NCBI GenBank assembly: GCA_010093485.1
Contig: MU001494.1
Span: forward strand, 2,077,937-2,141,936
Source: Karstenula rhodostoma CBS 690.94
Lineage: Eukaryota > Ascomycota > Dothideomycetes > Pleosporales > Didymosphaeriaceae
Reading direction: 5' to 3'
Length of the DNA: 64,000 bases
Position 1 is the stretch's first letter. Every line of letters starts with the position of its first letter. Made by a program: the position numbers and the translations under genes. This document shows positions 44,805 through 54,453 of this stretch, piece by piece. The notes under the pieces are model-generated. The model saw only the letters and a program-made list of their open reading frames with translations. It was not told the origin of the DNA and did not search any database.

Positions 44805-46707
44805 ATGAGCCCCTCGAGCTCGATCATGGCAGACCTCAACGATAACTCGCCGCATCAGACCACAACGCCACATATGCGTACTCCAGACCCTCATCTGCCA
44901 GCACTCATGCCTTCAAACCAGCACGTCATGCAAGTAGACACGGTGTCTACACGTATTGCCCATCCGCCCTCCACACGGACACCAATTCTCGACCTACCGC
45001 CCGAATTGTTTCAGAATATCATCCACGAGCTTGTCAAAGACTTGGGTATCCTGAGAGCATGGACTTTTCGCTCAGTCTGTCGTGCGTTAATCCTTGCAAT
45101 ACATACCCTGATCACATGCTAACAGCAGCAGGCACTTTTGCTGCAGAGATCGAATATGATGCATTCGCGAAACAGGATCGCCGAGCTATTGGAAAGATCT
45201 ACGGAGACAATCGTCTTCCGCGTCCATTCTGGAACCAGTGGATATGGAAGCATATCTCTTACAAGGTGCAGCATCTGCCTGCCGATCTTGATTTATTAGG
45301 CACTGTCTTCCTTCATCGAATCCGTGATATCACGGGATACCTTGCCAAGGAACGCAATTTGAATGCAGAATATAAGGAATGGGTCCTCCATTCGATGTGC
45401 GACCTTGTCTCAGGGCGCATGCATCCTACCGTTCTGGCACAGCTTCTGGGTCTTTCTCCGAACTCTCACTTCATGTATATTCGTCCAAAGGATGTGAGCC
45501 AGTACGTCGCGCCGAAAGTGACGCTTGAAATGAAGCTTGCGGTCGCCGCACACCTGGGAGACGCGGAAATGGTCAAGTTTCTGTTGCCACACGTCGACTT
45601 CTCAGAATACCGTAGCAAAAACCACGTTTTATTTGGGGATCCTTTGTGGAACGCAGCAACTCAAGGCCACGATCACATCATCCTTCTCGTCGTCGAATAT
45701 GTACGCTCTGGAACTCCGCAATTTGTCCAAGTTCGCAACCAATTTCGGAGCAGCTATATGCGATACAAGATCGGATCCGCGAAGAAGCGAAGTTCCTGTA
45801 ATTTCAACGAGGTCCTCGCAGACTCTATGCGCTTTTGTGATGAAGCTACCGTCGAGGAGTTGCTCTGGCTTCACCGCATATGCACAAATAAATTGCACCC
45901 TGATGACTACACTGACTGGCTGGAAAGTTCGATACGTTCAGAGAACCCCCGAATGTTAGAGCTCGTTCTAGAAGTGAACCCCGATACAGCTTACCAACGT
46001 CCGAACATCCCCTGGTCACTCTTCGAACTTCCTCGGAAGGTTGCATTCAGTCTGGCTTGCCAAATCCATCATCCAGAACTTGTCCAAACATTCATGGACC
46101 TTTGTCATATCGGTTCCAACCAAGTGTGGGAGCGTTCCAACAGCGATGGAACGGTGATAGGTTGGCAAAGCGCATTGGATGTAGCCGCGAAGTACGGCTC
46201 ACCGGAGGTGATCGCAGTCCTCCTGGATGCCGGCGCCACGATTGATGGTCTCGGAATACCTGCTAGGGTGACACAAGAGGAAAGCAGCAGCAATGGCATG
46301 CGCCCGACCATACGTGAAATCACCCCGCTCGAGCACGCCGTTATTGCGGATAATGTAGCCGCGGTTCAATACCTCATCGATCGAGGCGCAAATGCACAGA
46401 AGGTCTATTGGGGAAATTGGGAGGCCAGACGCCATGGTGAAGACATGTTCAACATAATCCGCAAAGCAAGGATCGAACGATATGGGGAGAACGTTCCCAC
46501 CTACGACGTGTGGTGCCGTGATACATGTTTGTGCAGGTGTATAAATCCAGGTAAGACTCGGTACATTTCTGTGGACCTGCGCTTCTAACATCCGCAGATA
46601 CACTTTGGCGTAGGTATTGCGAGAAATGTGCGAAGTATTGGCGGATATATCATCCCGGCGTGGAAGCCGGGGAAATTCCTAGCATTACAATCTGGCCACC
46701 GATATAA
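44805..46707 (+). CDS. F-box-like/ankyrin-repeat protein, copy 1
   Basis: Three exons give 601 residues: 44805-45081, 45132-46550 and 46598-46707. The Pro/Thr-rich start is followed by ILDLPPELFQNIIHELV, an F-box-like helix, and by SVC then RTFAAEIEYDAFAKQ across a phase-1 intron. Several ankyrin-type units follow (MKLAVAAHLGDAEMVKFLL, ALDVAAKYGSPEVIAVLLDAG, PLEHAVIADNVAAVQYLIDRGA). The last intron (46551-46597, CTAAC branch) leads to a cysteine cluster, WCRDTCLCRC and RRYCEKCAKYW, that may bind zinc. Such proteins are candidate SCF ubiquitin-ligase adaptors with ankyrin substrate arms, by family analogy only. The next gene downstream is a paralog with the same first-intron position. Confidence 0.72.
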
Positions 46708-47156
46708 GCAGGTCAAGGTTTACGACTCGAGTCTCGAGAGATTTTATGAGTCAGCTCAGTGATAGAGTCGGCAAGTTTCTTTACCTGGGCAGTAGGGAAG
46801 ATGGTCTATGGAAGAGGTTACGGGGGTCATGGCATATTGTATGGCGACATATCTAGCTGGTCAGATATGACAAGTCGTCGGCGGCTTTTCTAGTTCAGTT
46901 CTGGACATGCAAGTAGAGCTCGTGTCTCAACCAATGGTACTGCTCTCATCCCACCCTCTGCCCTGCCGCTTGGGCACAGATGCGTCTGTGATTATTCTCC
47001 GTACCCACAAATTGTGTCCCATACTTGCGCCCGTGCCCGTGATTTTTGTTTAGCGCCGGATGCCATTTTATATAAACACCAACGCGACCCCATATCTCAC
47101 GCCCGTCCTCGCCCGACAACAAATCATTCAATCGGATATCGACTCAGCTGGCTTCA
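46708..47156. other. Intergenic between tandem paralogs
   Basis: This 450-bp gap contains the downstream gene's TATA element (47069-47076) and no gene. Confidence 0.4.
47069..47076 (+). promoter_or_regulatory. TATA box of ankyrin copy 2
   Basis: TATATAAA lies about 80 bp upstream of the ATG at 47157. Confidence 0.5.
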
Positions 47157-49404
47157 ATGGAGCTGCTCGGGCTCTCGTCGGAGCTCTTCGAGTTCGTCAT
47201 CCACGAGCTCGTGGAGCAGGAGGGACCACATGGCGCCTGGAAGCTGCGCGAGGTTTGTAGTAAGTAACTTCTTCCTATGCGACAAACAAACCTCCATTGG
47301 TATTATATGTATGCTAATTCTCAAAGGAACCTTCGCCACTGCGATAACGCATGAGGTTTTCGCCAAACAGCCACAAGACGCATTCACCTCGAATGCGAGC
47401 AAGAAACTCATGCGCAAAAACTTCTGGCTCTATCTGTTCAACGGCAGCCAGCTTCCCCGCGACGCAAATCCAGCAATACTCGATACTATCAACGGCATGA
47501 TTGAGTACCTTCGTGATCACAGCTCCAAGGCGTCCACACTTGACGAGAAGACACTGCGTGAGATCCTTTGCAAGGCGGTTAGCAAGACTATCTCAATGAG
47601 GGAGCTAGGATTCGAATTGGGTCCCTGGCAAGATATGGAGAGCAGCCATGAGCTGGCTCTGACCTACATGCAATACCATCCTCGACTCGACTCCCAGGAC
47701 CTCTTGGTTGCCGCCAACGGGGAGATCGATCCTCTCTGCTTACTCGCAGCAGCATCAGCCATCGGCGACGACGCTCTCTTGAAAGAAACCCTCACCGGAC
47801 TCAAATGCAAAGCCAATTACGGCAAGTCCATATTTGGTAACATAATCACCAACTCGTTCGTGTTCAACTGCCCCGGAACGCTGGCAGCATTTTCAGACTA
47901 CCTGCATGGACTCGCCCCTTCACTGGCAGACCTAGCACGTGTTCCTTCACCGCCACAGTACCTTGAGTTTCATTTGCTGTGGCGGTACCCCTGGCAGAAA
48001 GTAGTCAAGCAAGCAATGGAGATAGGCAGTAACTCATGGGTCAAACTGCTTCTCGAGTTTGTCCTGAAGCACTATTTTCCCCAGTGTTCCGAAAATAACT
48101 TTAGGTTCCGCGAAGCGCTGGATTTTGCTATCGACCGGTGTGACAGCGCAACAGTCATCAACTTCCTGGACTCGGGATCAGATTTGGCGGACAACCCTTT
48201 CTCCTTGGAAGTCGGTCGGTTCGCAGATCTCTGCGTGCAACAGAACGAGCATGTCGTTTTGCGTGTGGCCAAGCTTCTCTCGGGGGGCGTCGACCACATT
48301 TGGCGCAACTCCACTCTTCTGACACTCGCCGTAAAGCACGGCACAGCATCTACGGTGGCAGCACTCGTCGACGCTGGAGCACAGGTCAATGGGCGCGCTA
48401 GCTCAAAAATTCGAGAAGACCACACCAAATATCGGATCATCGTGGTGCCCATCGAAGAAGCCATTAGGCGAGGCAAGGTAGATGTCATCAAGGTCCTGCT
48501 CGATCGCAACGCGGATGTCAAACGCGTGAAGGTGCACCACCGCACGAAGGTCGTGTACAACATGATCCGTAACGCCAAGATGAAACAGACGGGCAATTAT
48601 GTTCCCACATGGAAGGAGCGATACGAAAAGGCCAAGCCACAGAACCCAGTGGTTCAATCCCCATCGGATTTTTCAGGTCAACATCACTCAGTCGGTCAAA
48701 CTCCGTCTGTTCTTCCATATCGCTACCATCCAGTCGCCCAATCTCCATCGGCTTTTCCAGATCATGACTATTCAGCAATAACCTCTCGTCCAATCACTTC
48801 ATCTTACATGGGCACTGGTAGCTACGTAGGCAATCGCGCTCGACCACCCTACAACCCAGCACATGCTTACCCAGCCTCCCCTATGGAAGGAGTCATGGTA
48901 CGGGACCCATTCGCTCAACCTTCATCAGTTCCTCCAGGCTACCTCCACTCCACACCAACCGCCCGCCAAATCACACCATCGTCCCTGGGCACTACTACCC
49001 ACGTAGATAGTAGCTTCTACACACACCATCAGCCAACGGTGGTTTACCCGGCCTCCGCTTTTAACGAAGTCATGACACGGGACCCATATGCTCAACCTCC
49101 ATCGGCCTTCTCAGGTCACCATCACTTAAACCTCCAACCTCCATCGGCCCTTCCAGGTTACCACCATCGATCTTCAAACTCTCGTCACTTCACTCCATCG
49201 TACATGGGCACTGCTGCCAATGGAGGCGGTAGCGGACACATGTTCAACGACCCAACGACCGTCTACTCACACTTCGCTGCTCGCGAGACGCCCTTTGATC
49301 CACGCTGGTCAAACGATCGCGATCCCTTTGGCAGTTTCGTTGCTGGGGCCCTGCCATTGGGAGATCTCGATTGGGAGGAGGGAATTTACGATCCAGGCCA
49401 GTGA
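47157..49404 (+). CDS. F-box-like/ankyrin-repeat protein, copy 2
   Basis: Two exons give 726 residues: 47157-47259 and 47327-49404. The frame also stays open upstream and across the intron, but the ATG at 47157 gives MELLGLSSELFEFVIHELVE, matching the F-box-like start of copy 1. The junction EVC|RTFATAITHEVFAKQ is the same as in copy 1. The middle holds degenerate ankyrin-type units (ALDFAIDRCDSATVINFLDSG, LLTLAVKHGTASTVAALVDAG, PIEEAIRRGKVDVIKVLLDRNA). The last 220 residues are new: a Pro/Ser/His/Tyr-rich tail with loosely repeated units such as AQPPSAFSGHHH and SRPITSSYMGTGSY. The cysteine cluster that ends copy 1 is absent. The role is probably protein binding; the target is unknown. Confidence 0.72.
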
Positions 49405-49932
49405 TTGCGGGGTCTGGAAGTATGTTCCTTGTCTGCAGTAATCAACATAATGGCGTATTGTTTTCCCGGTCATCTTTTCGGATCCTCCGGCAGCGGCCTT
49501 TCGAGCTTTTCCGTGCTCATCCCTTGTTTGTGGCTTTCATTGGCCTCATGGCGTGTTTGGTTTTACCGGATATCCATTCTAGGATCGTCCGACTGCGAAA
49601 TGGCGTTTTGGAGGGAGAGTGACTGCACGGTTTCTCTAGCACCTGCTACAGAAGCCTGCACTCACAGATTCACTCTTGTGTAGTCATAGTGTAATTTTAG
49701 TGTGTCTCATTGCGAACGTAGATAGAATACATAATGTTTAATATAACGATCGGCCTTGCGTCGTGTGAGGTGTGGGGAAGGACCTCGGAAGACTAGTAAG
49801 TGCCTTACGTAATGCGCGACAGGGAAGCCGCGACGTGTTGTCCGATGGCGTAGTTGGGATGCGCCCACACAACGAGAATGACGGCATATGTCTCTCTGCT
49901 CCCGTAGACCGCCCACGGTCACCTTCTACACC
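49405..49932. other. Intergenic; 3' flank and promoter
   Basis: This is the space between ankyrin copy 2 and the Sec39 gene. No gene or clear element is seen. Confidence 0.4.
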
Positions 49933-52773
49933 ATGGCGGGGCCTCAGAAGCTCGAGAAACTGTCTGCGCCGCACTGCATCCTCCTCGCCGTCCACTACGC
50001 AAACGATTCGAACCTCCCCGCCCTGCGCGCGTTGACAGCGCTCCGTCACACGGATTTTGATGTCGAGCTGGTCTTCCGGATCCTGTTGACACACCTACCC
50101 GAAAGCACCGCTCCCGCCGAATACATCGAGTACCTGGATGAGCTCACAAACGGCAACCGCACACCGGGCAACGACCCCGCCGCTGCGCTTGATATTGCGC
50201 CGGTGGAGGAACTCACAGATTCACAGGCAAGGAAGAAGCGCCGGAAACTAGAACTGCTGCCCCTCGTGCACCCTCTGTACAAGGCTGAGACGGAGCTGGA
50301 CCTCCTCACACACTTCCTCATACACCGCGCACACCAAATAGACGCCCAGACGGGCCTTCCCAATGCGATACCCGAGCTCGTTGCGCCCTTCGTTAGCCAC
50401 TCCGAGTACCTGCGGACATGGCTTATCTCTACAGCGTTGCCGCTTCTGCGGCTAATGTACGAATACTACCCCGAGAGCCCCGCCCCCTCGCTCGACGACT
50501 TTGCCAGGCTGAGAGGCAGACGAGCAATCGACTTGCAGCTAGCGAACCTCCGTCAGACACATGCAGGCACACGCGAGGTAGGGCATGCAGCGAGAGACTT
50601 GAGAGGCGTGGTTGGCCCGTGGATTTGTGGAGCGACTGAGCGAAAGAGGCGGAAGTTGTCGCCAGACGATCGGAGCGCATCCATAACCGAAGCACCAATG
50701 CAAGAGCCTGATGACTGGGAAGCTCTGTTCGGATGGCTTGTGGATACCTCCAAAGCCGACTTTGCCCTGGTTTCCTCTGCCATCACCGAGTGGGATGGTC
50801 CTGAGGACCTCGACCTAGGCGGTTTCGAGGAGGGACGCGACTATGTCGACGATGAGACCCAACATAAACTGGAACGTCGGTATGCACAGACGGCCTTGGC
50901 ATGTTTGTATCTCGTGGATGGTAGCCACACCGACACACTACAGACGGCGCATGCGCTGCTCTCGCGCATATCCGATCTTCTAGGCCTAGAGCCTCCCCCA
51001 GACTTGACCGTGACCGTCGAAGCATTGCCGTCCTGTGCCGAAGATATGCCTATACAAGACCTCAAAGCGTCCACTATCCTAGAGGAAAACATAACACGGA
51101 CAGACAACCCCTTAACCCAACCGAATCAGGATACCGTGCATCTTGTCACACTTCTCATCTTCTCTACTTTCATCCTGTCAAGCTTGCAGCAACCTTATAC
51201 ATTGAGGGAGGTCGCACGCATGTTCCTTCGCAACGATCAATCAGAACAAACCTCTCTTCTCCACAAGATCGTCCACACTCTGGGCACAAGTGCTAAGCTT
51301 GATGGCGAACAATGGCGGGCGAACCGATCTAGACTTCTCTGGCTCTGGAACTGGGGAGCGAATCAGGCAGCCACTGGTCGACATGCACAGGGGATCCTCG
51401 GTCACATCGACAGCAAGACGATTGAGACTGAGATATTAAAAGGCCTCCTGGAAGGAAGCCAATTCCCTCTAGTGGTCCAATTATACATCCGGCCAGCCTC
51501 GGATCGAAGTCCGTTGCCCCTTGCCGACGTAGAGCGGACTATCCTCACAAACATATTGCAACATTACGACAACGCAAGCAACGGTAATCGGACAAGGGGA
51601 GGCATGAAGCGCGCCTCCGACATTGTTGCAGCTTTCCATTCCCACTTCTCAAGCTCTGGCCGCTTCCAACGGATGCAGGCTCTTTTGGCCGCAACACATG
51701 CTATGTCGTTCTACTCGCTAATCCTACAGCACGGTGTCCCGTTCCAACCCGTAAACATCAGGGTGAGCGCCGATCCGCTGTCGTTAATTCAGAAGCTCCT
51801 CGAGCAAAATCTTCGGAGCTACACGCATTTAGATGACCTCATCTCGATTGGACAGAACCTGATAGTCGCCATGCCGTCTACCATCATGGACAAGGATGCC
51901 AGTCACGCCTACCTCGACGCAGCTGTGTTACAAAAGAGAAAGGCCGCAGCGGAACGCCGTGTCATTGGCATGACAGTCGAAGCTGCACTCGCAGAAGACG
52001 ACTTTGAAACCGCCTACTCGTACGTCGTGAACAGACTCACGCCGAGCACACCATCGCCACCCGCATCCCCAGCGCTGTCTAAATCTTCGCAACGTTTTTC
52101 ATTTGGATCCTACGAATCAGATGTGCGAGAGGATGACGGCGAAGACGTAGCCTGGCGCGCCGCTGTACAAGCTGGTCGCCACCGCTCCTCGCTGTCATCA
52201 TCAACAACATGGGGCTCAGCAAACACCGCCGCGCGTCCTGACCTGCGCCGACTAGAGCAGCGTATGGAGCTCCTCTCACAAGCGTTGCTCCTCGCACCGC
52301 CCCGGCACCTAGAAGAAGTGCTAGCCGTGTGGCAAGAATGCGAGACGGAGATGATCAACCTTTTAGCGGAGGAAACCGAGGCGGAAGAACGCTTCAACGA
52401 CGCCGCCGACCGCCGTCTCCCTGGCGCATTCGCAGAAGCAGTAGCCATCCAACCCCGCCGTGAAGTCGGCAGAGGCGCAGTGGAAGAGGCACCTATGGGT
52501 TTGTTCGATGTGGCGAGAGGCGCTGCAGCTGCGTTCTCCAAGAGCGCGTTCCCGCTTCGCGGGAGTGGAGGGAACCGCACTGCGTCGGTGTCAGAGAGCC
52601 ACGGCGATACAGGGCGTACGTCAGTGGATCTGGGCAGCGACTCGGGGAGCATGCACAGCGCTGGGGATGAGAGGGTTAGGCGGAGGGATATGGTTGCTAG
52701 TGCGGTTACTGGCGGGTTGGCGAGTGGGCTCGGGTGGGTGCTCGGTGCTACGCCTGTCAACGAGCGGCAGTAG
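49933..52773 (+). CDS. Sec39-domain protein, ER-Golgi retrograde tethering
   Basis: This intronless gene encodes 946 residues starting MAGPQKLEKLSAPHCILLA. The start at 49933 is the first ATG before the conserved helical region; the frame upstream is open but poorly conserved in composition. The pattern LSAPHCILLAVHYANDSN, ELVFRILLTHLPE and LREVARMFLRNDQSEQTSL fits the fungal Sec39 family, a subunit of the Dsl1 tethering complex (NBAS relative) that captures COPI vesicles at the endoplasmic reticulum. The protein is almost wholly helical. The last 250 residues are Ser/Ala/Arg-rich and less conserved. This is the clearest housekeeping gene in the window. Confidence 0.75.
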   Translation: MAGPQKLEKLSAPHCILLAVHYANDSNLPALRALTALRHTDFDVELVFRILLTHLPESTAPAEYIEYLDELTNGNRTPGNDPAAALDIAPVEELTDSQARKKRRKLELLPLVHPLYKAETELDLLTHFLIHRAHQIDAQTGLPNAIPELVAPFVSHSEYLRTWLISTALPLLRLMYEYYPESPAPSLDDFARLRGRRAIDLQLANLRQTHAGTREVGHAARDLRGVVGPWICGATERKRRKLSPDDRSASITEAPMQEPDDWEALFGWLVDTSKADFALVSSAITEWDGPEDLDLGGFEEGRDYVDDETQHKLERRYAQTALACLYLVDGSHTDTLQTAHALLSRISDLLGLEPPPDLTVTVEALPSCAEDMPIQDLKASTILEENITRTDNPLTQPNQDTVHLVTLLIFSTFILSSLQQPYTLREVARMFLRNDQSEQTSLLHKIVHTLGTSAKLDGEQWRANRSRLLWLWNWGANQAATGRHAQGILGHIDSKTIETEILKGLLEGSQFPLVVQLYIRPASDRSPLPLADVERTILTNILQHYDNASNGNRTRGGMKRASDIVAAFHSHFSSSGRFQRMQALLAATHAMSFYSLILQHGVPFQPVNIRVSADPLSLIQKLLEQNLRSYTHLDDLISIGQNLIVAMPSTIMDKDASHAYLDAAVLQKRKAAAERRVIGMTVEAALAEDDFETAYSYVVNRLTPSTPSPPASPALSKSSQRFSFGSYESDVREDDGEDVAWRAAVQAGRHRSSLSSSTTWGSANTAARPDLRRLEQRMELLSQALLLAPPRHLEEVLAVWQECETEMINLLAEETEAEERFNDAADRRLPGAFAEAVAIQPRREVGRGAVEEAPMGLFDVARGAAAAFSKSAFPLRGSGGNRTASVSESHGDTGRTSVDLGSDSGSMHSAGDERVRRRDMVASAVTGGLASGLGWVLGATPVNERQ

Positions 52774-53434
52774 ATGAGGTAGTAACGAATTGATATGATT
52801 GATCAACGCTTTGTGGCCAGACGATCTTGTGTTCACGATTCGCAGCGTGGCGGACATCCGCGTCGCACGGTACCTGCTTCCAGAATCGTTTCGTTTGACG
52901 CCCTGATTGACTGACATCATATCACACGTGTAGGTCGATTTTCGAGAGACGATCTTCTGTTATGCTGTTGCATGACGGATGCATTCCCCATTGCATGAAT
53001 CCATTATTCCTGAAGGGCTGTACCGGCGCTTCTCCAGTCGATACATATATGCCCACCGCGCGCCCGTCGCCTGTTCTTGCCTGTCCCAGCATCAACCCTT
53101 TCCCTTCTAGAACAAACGCGGTTTCCCTCTTCAGCGCCTTCACATATCACGGTCCAACGTAGTACCGAGTCTATCCGTCGCCTTTATCTCAGTCCCGCAC
53201 GAGGCAACCACGCGACCAGACCCTCGCCTTCTCACCTAACCCGACGAACCCCTCCACCGCCGCAAACCGAGCATCCTATAGCCTATATAATCTCCTTTCC
53301 GCCCTCTGAGCCTGAACACATCCACCGCTCTCCACACAACCACGTCACATCACGTCACGTCACTGTCGCTCCCTCGACCTCACCCTCACTCATCAATCTC
53401 ACACCCAACCAAACGACCCGCCAACCTCTCCAAA
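52774..53434. other. Intergenic; promoter of secreted protein gene
   Basis: A TATATAA stretch near 53282-53288 lies about 150 bp upstream of the next ATG, followed by a long C-rich leader. The open frame 53077-53682 here is His/Pro/Arg-rich and reads the leader and the next gene out of frame. Confidence 0.45.
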
Positions 53435-53866
53435 ATGGCGCCCCTCATCCACCTCCTAACCGCCCTCTTCGCCCTTTTCGCGACCGCCCTCCCATCCACC
53501 CTCACCACCGAATCCGCCACCATCACCATCGCCTTCGCACGCAACACCCAGTGCACCCCCGACGGCACGCCAACCACGCACGTCACCGCGGGCGCCGGCT
53601 GCGTTGCGTTCCCGCCGGGCGCGCAAAGCCTGCGTGTCGTAGCTGTCGGCGACGACCACAAGCTGCGGTACAATTCGCGTGAGTCGAGTCGAATCCAGCG
53701 TTTGTCTTGTGGGGGTGGAGTATGTGACTGACGAGATGCAGTGCGGGTTTACAGCAGCGGCGACTGTAGCGGCGGGTGGACGCTGGAGCCTGCGCTTACG
53801 TGTGCGGGGAAGGGGTGTGCGTGTAGTCACGTGGGGGCGTTTGGGAGCGTGCAGCTGGTGGTTTAG
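53435..53866 (+). CDS. Small secreted cysteine-rich protein
   Basis: Two exons give 122 residues: 53435-53678 and 53742-53866. The intron has GTGAGT and TGCAG ends with a CTGAC branch. The signal peptide is MAPLIHLLTALFALFATALP. The mature part has six cysteines: NTQCTPDGT, GAGCVAFPPG, SGDCSGGWTL and LTCAGKGCACSH. The spacing suggests three disulfides and a compact beta-rich fold. Strong C-ending codon bias supports coding. Small fungal secreted proteins with a GCVxFPPGAQSLR-type core are widespread and mostly uncharacterised; effector or surface roles are possible. No pro-region or repeat is seen. Confidence 0.7.
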
Positions 53867-54453
53867 TAGATTGCTGCGAGCGGGGTTCGATGGTGAGTTG
53901 GACTTGGGGATGCGATGGGGGTGGATGGGTGGGGAACGTGCTGACGAGTGAAGGCAACTACAATCGCAAAGCCTTCTCGTTGAACGCCTGAAAGCGGATG
54001 CTCGGGATATGAGTGCGAGCATGGAGGGAGTAATGTGAACGGATCGGGCGGGCATGGATAGCTGGGTATGGGTATGGAATCGGGATGGGGTGGTTCAGCA
54101 AGGGATTCGCTCTAGCTCTTCACACCATGCATCCCCTCCACAGGAACAGAACTTCCAAAATACAATAATATCTGGTTATATCCACATCTTCTAGCCCTAT
54201 GTACAGCCGCCCACGATGCCATGCCATATACAGTACCAACAACGCGCAAAATGAACGAGTAGACTCCGTCGCTGATGCCGCCGCGATGCAAGCAAAGAAG
54301 GTGCGACAAAACGAAAGTGAATCAAAAAGGGAATGGGATATCTCAACACCAATCAATCGTGCGCGCTCAAGGGGGCAATCTCCGCACCGTACCGCATTCC
54401 TCGGCTACTCGCGTCAACAAAGACTCGTCATCACCACTTCTTCCTTCGCTGCT
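53867..54453. other. Convergent intergenic region
   Basis: This is G-rich sequence downstream of the secreted-protein gene and the 3' flank of the next gene on the minus strand. No gene is seen. Confidence 0.4.

Noticed and set aside
47014..47156. Upstream extension of ankyrin copy 2
   Set aside because: The frame is open but covers the TATA box and leader; the ATG at 47157 aligns with the F-box-like start of copy 1.
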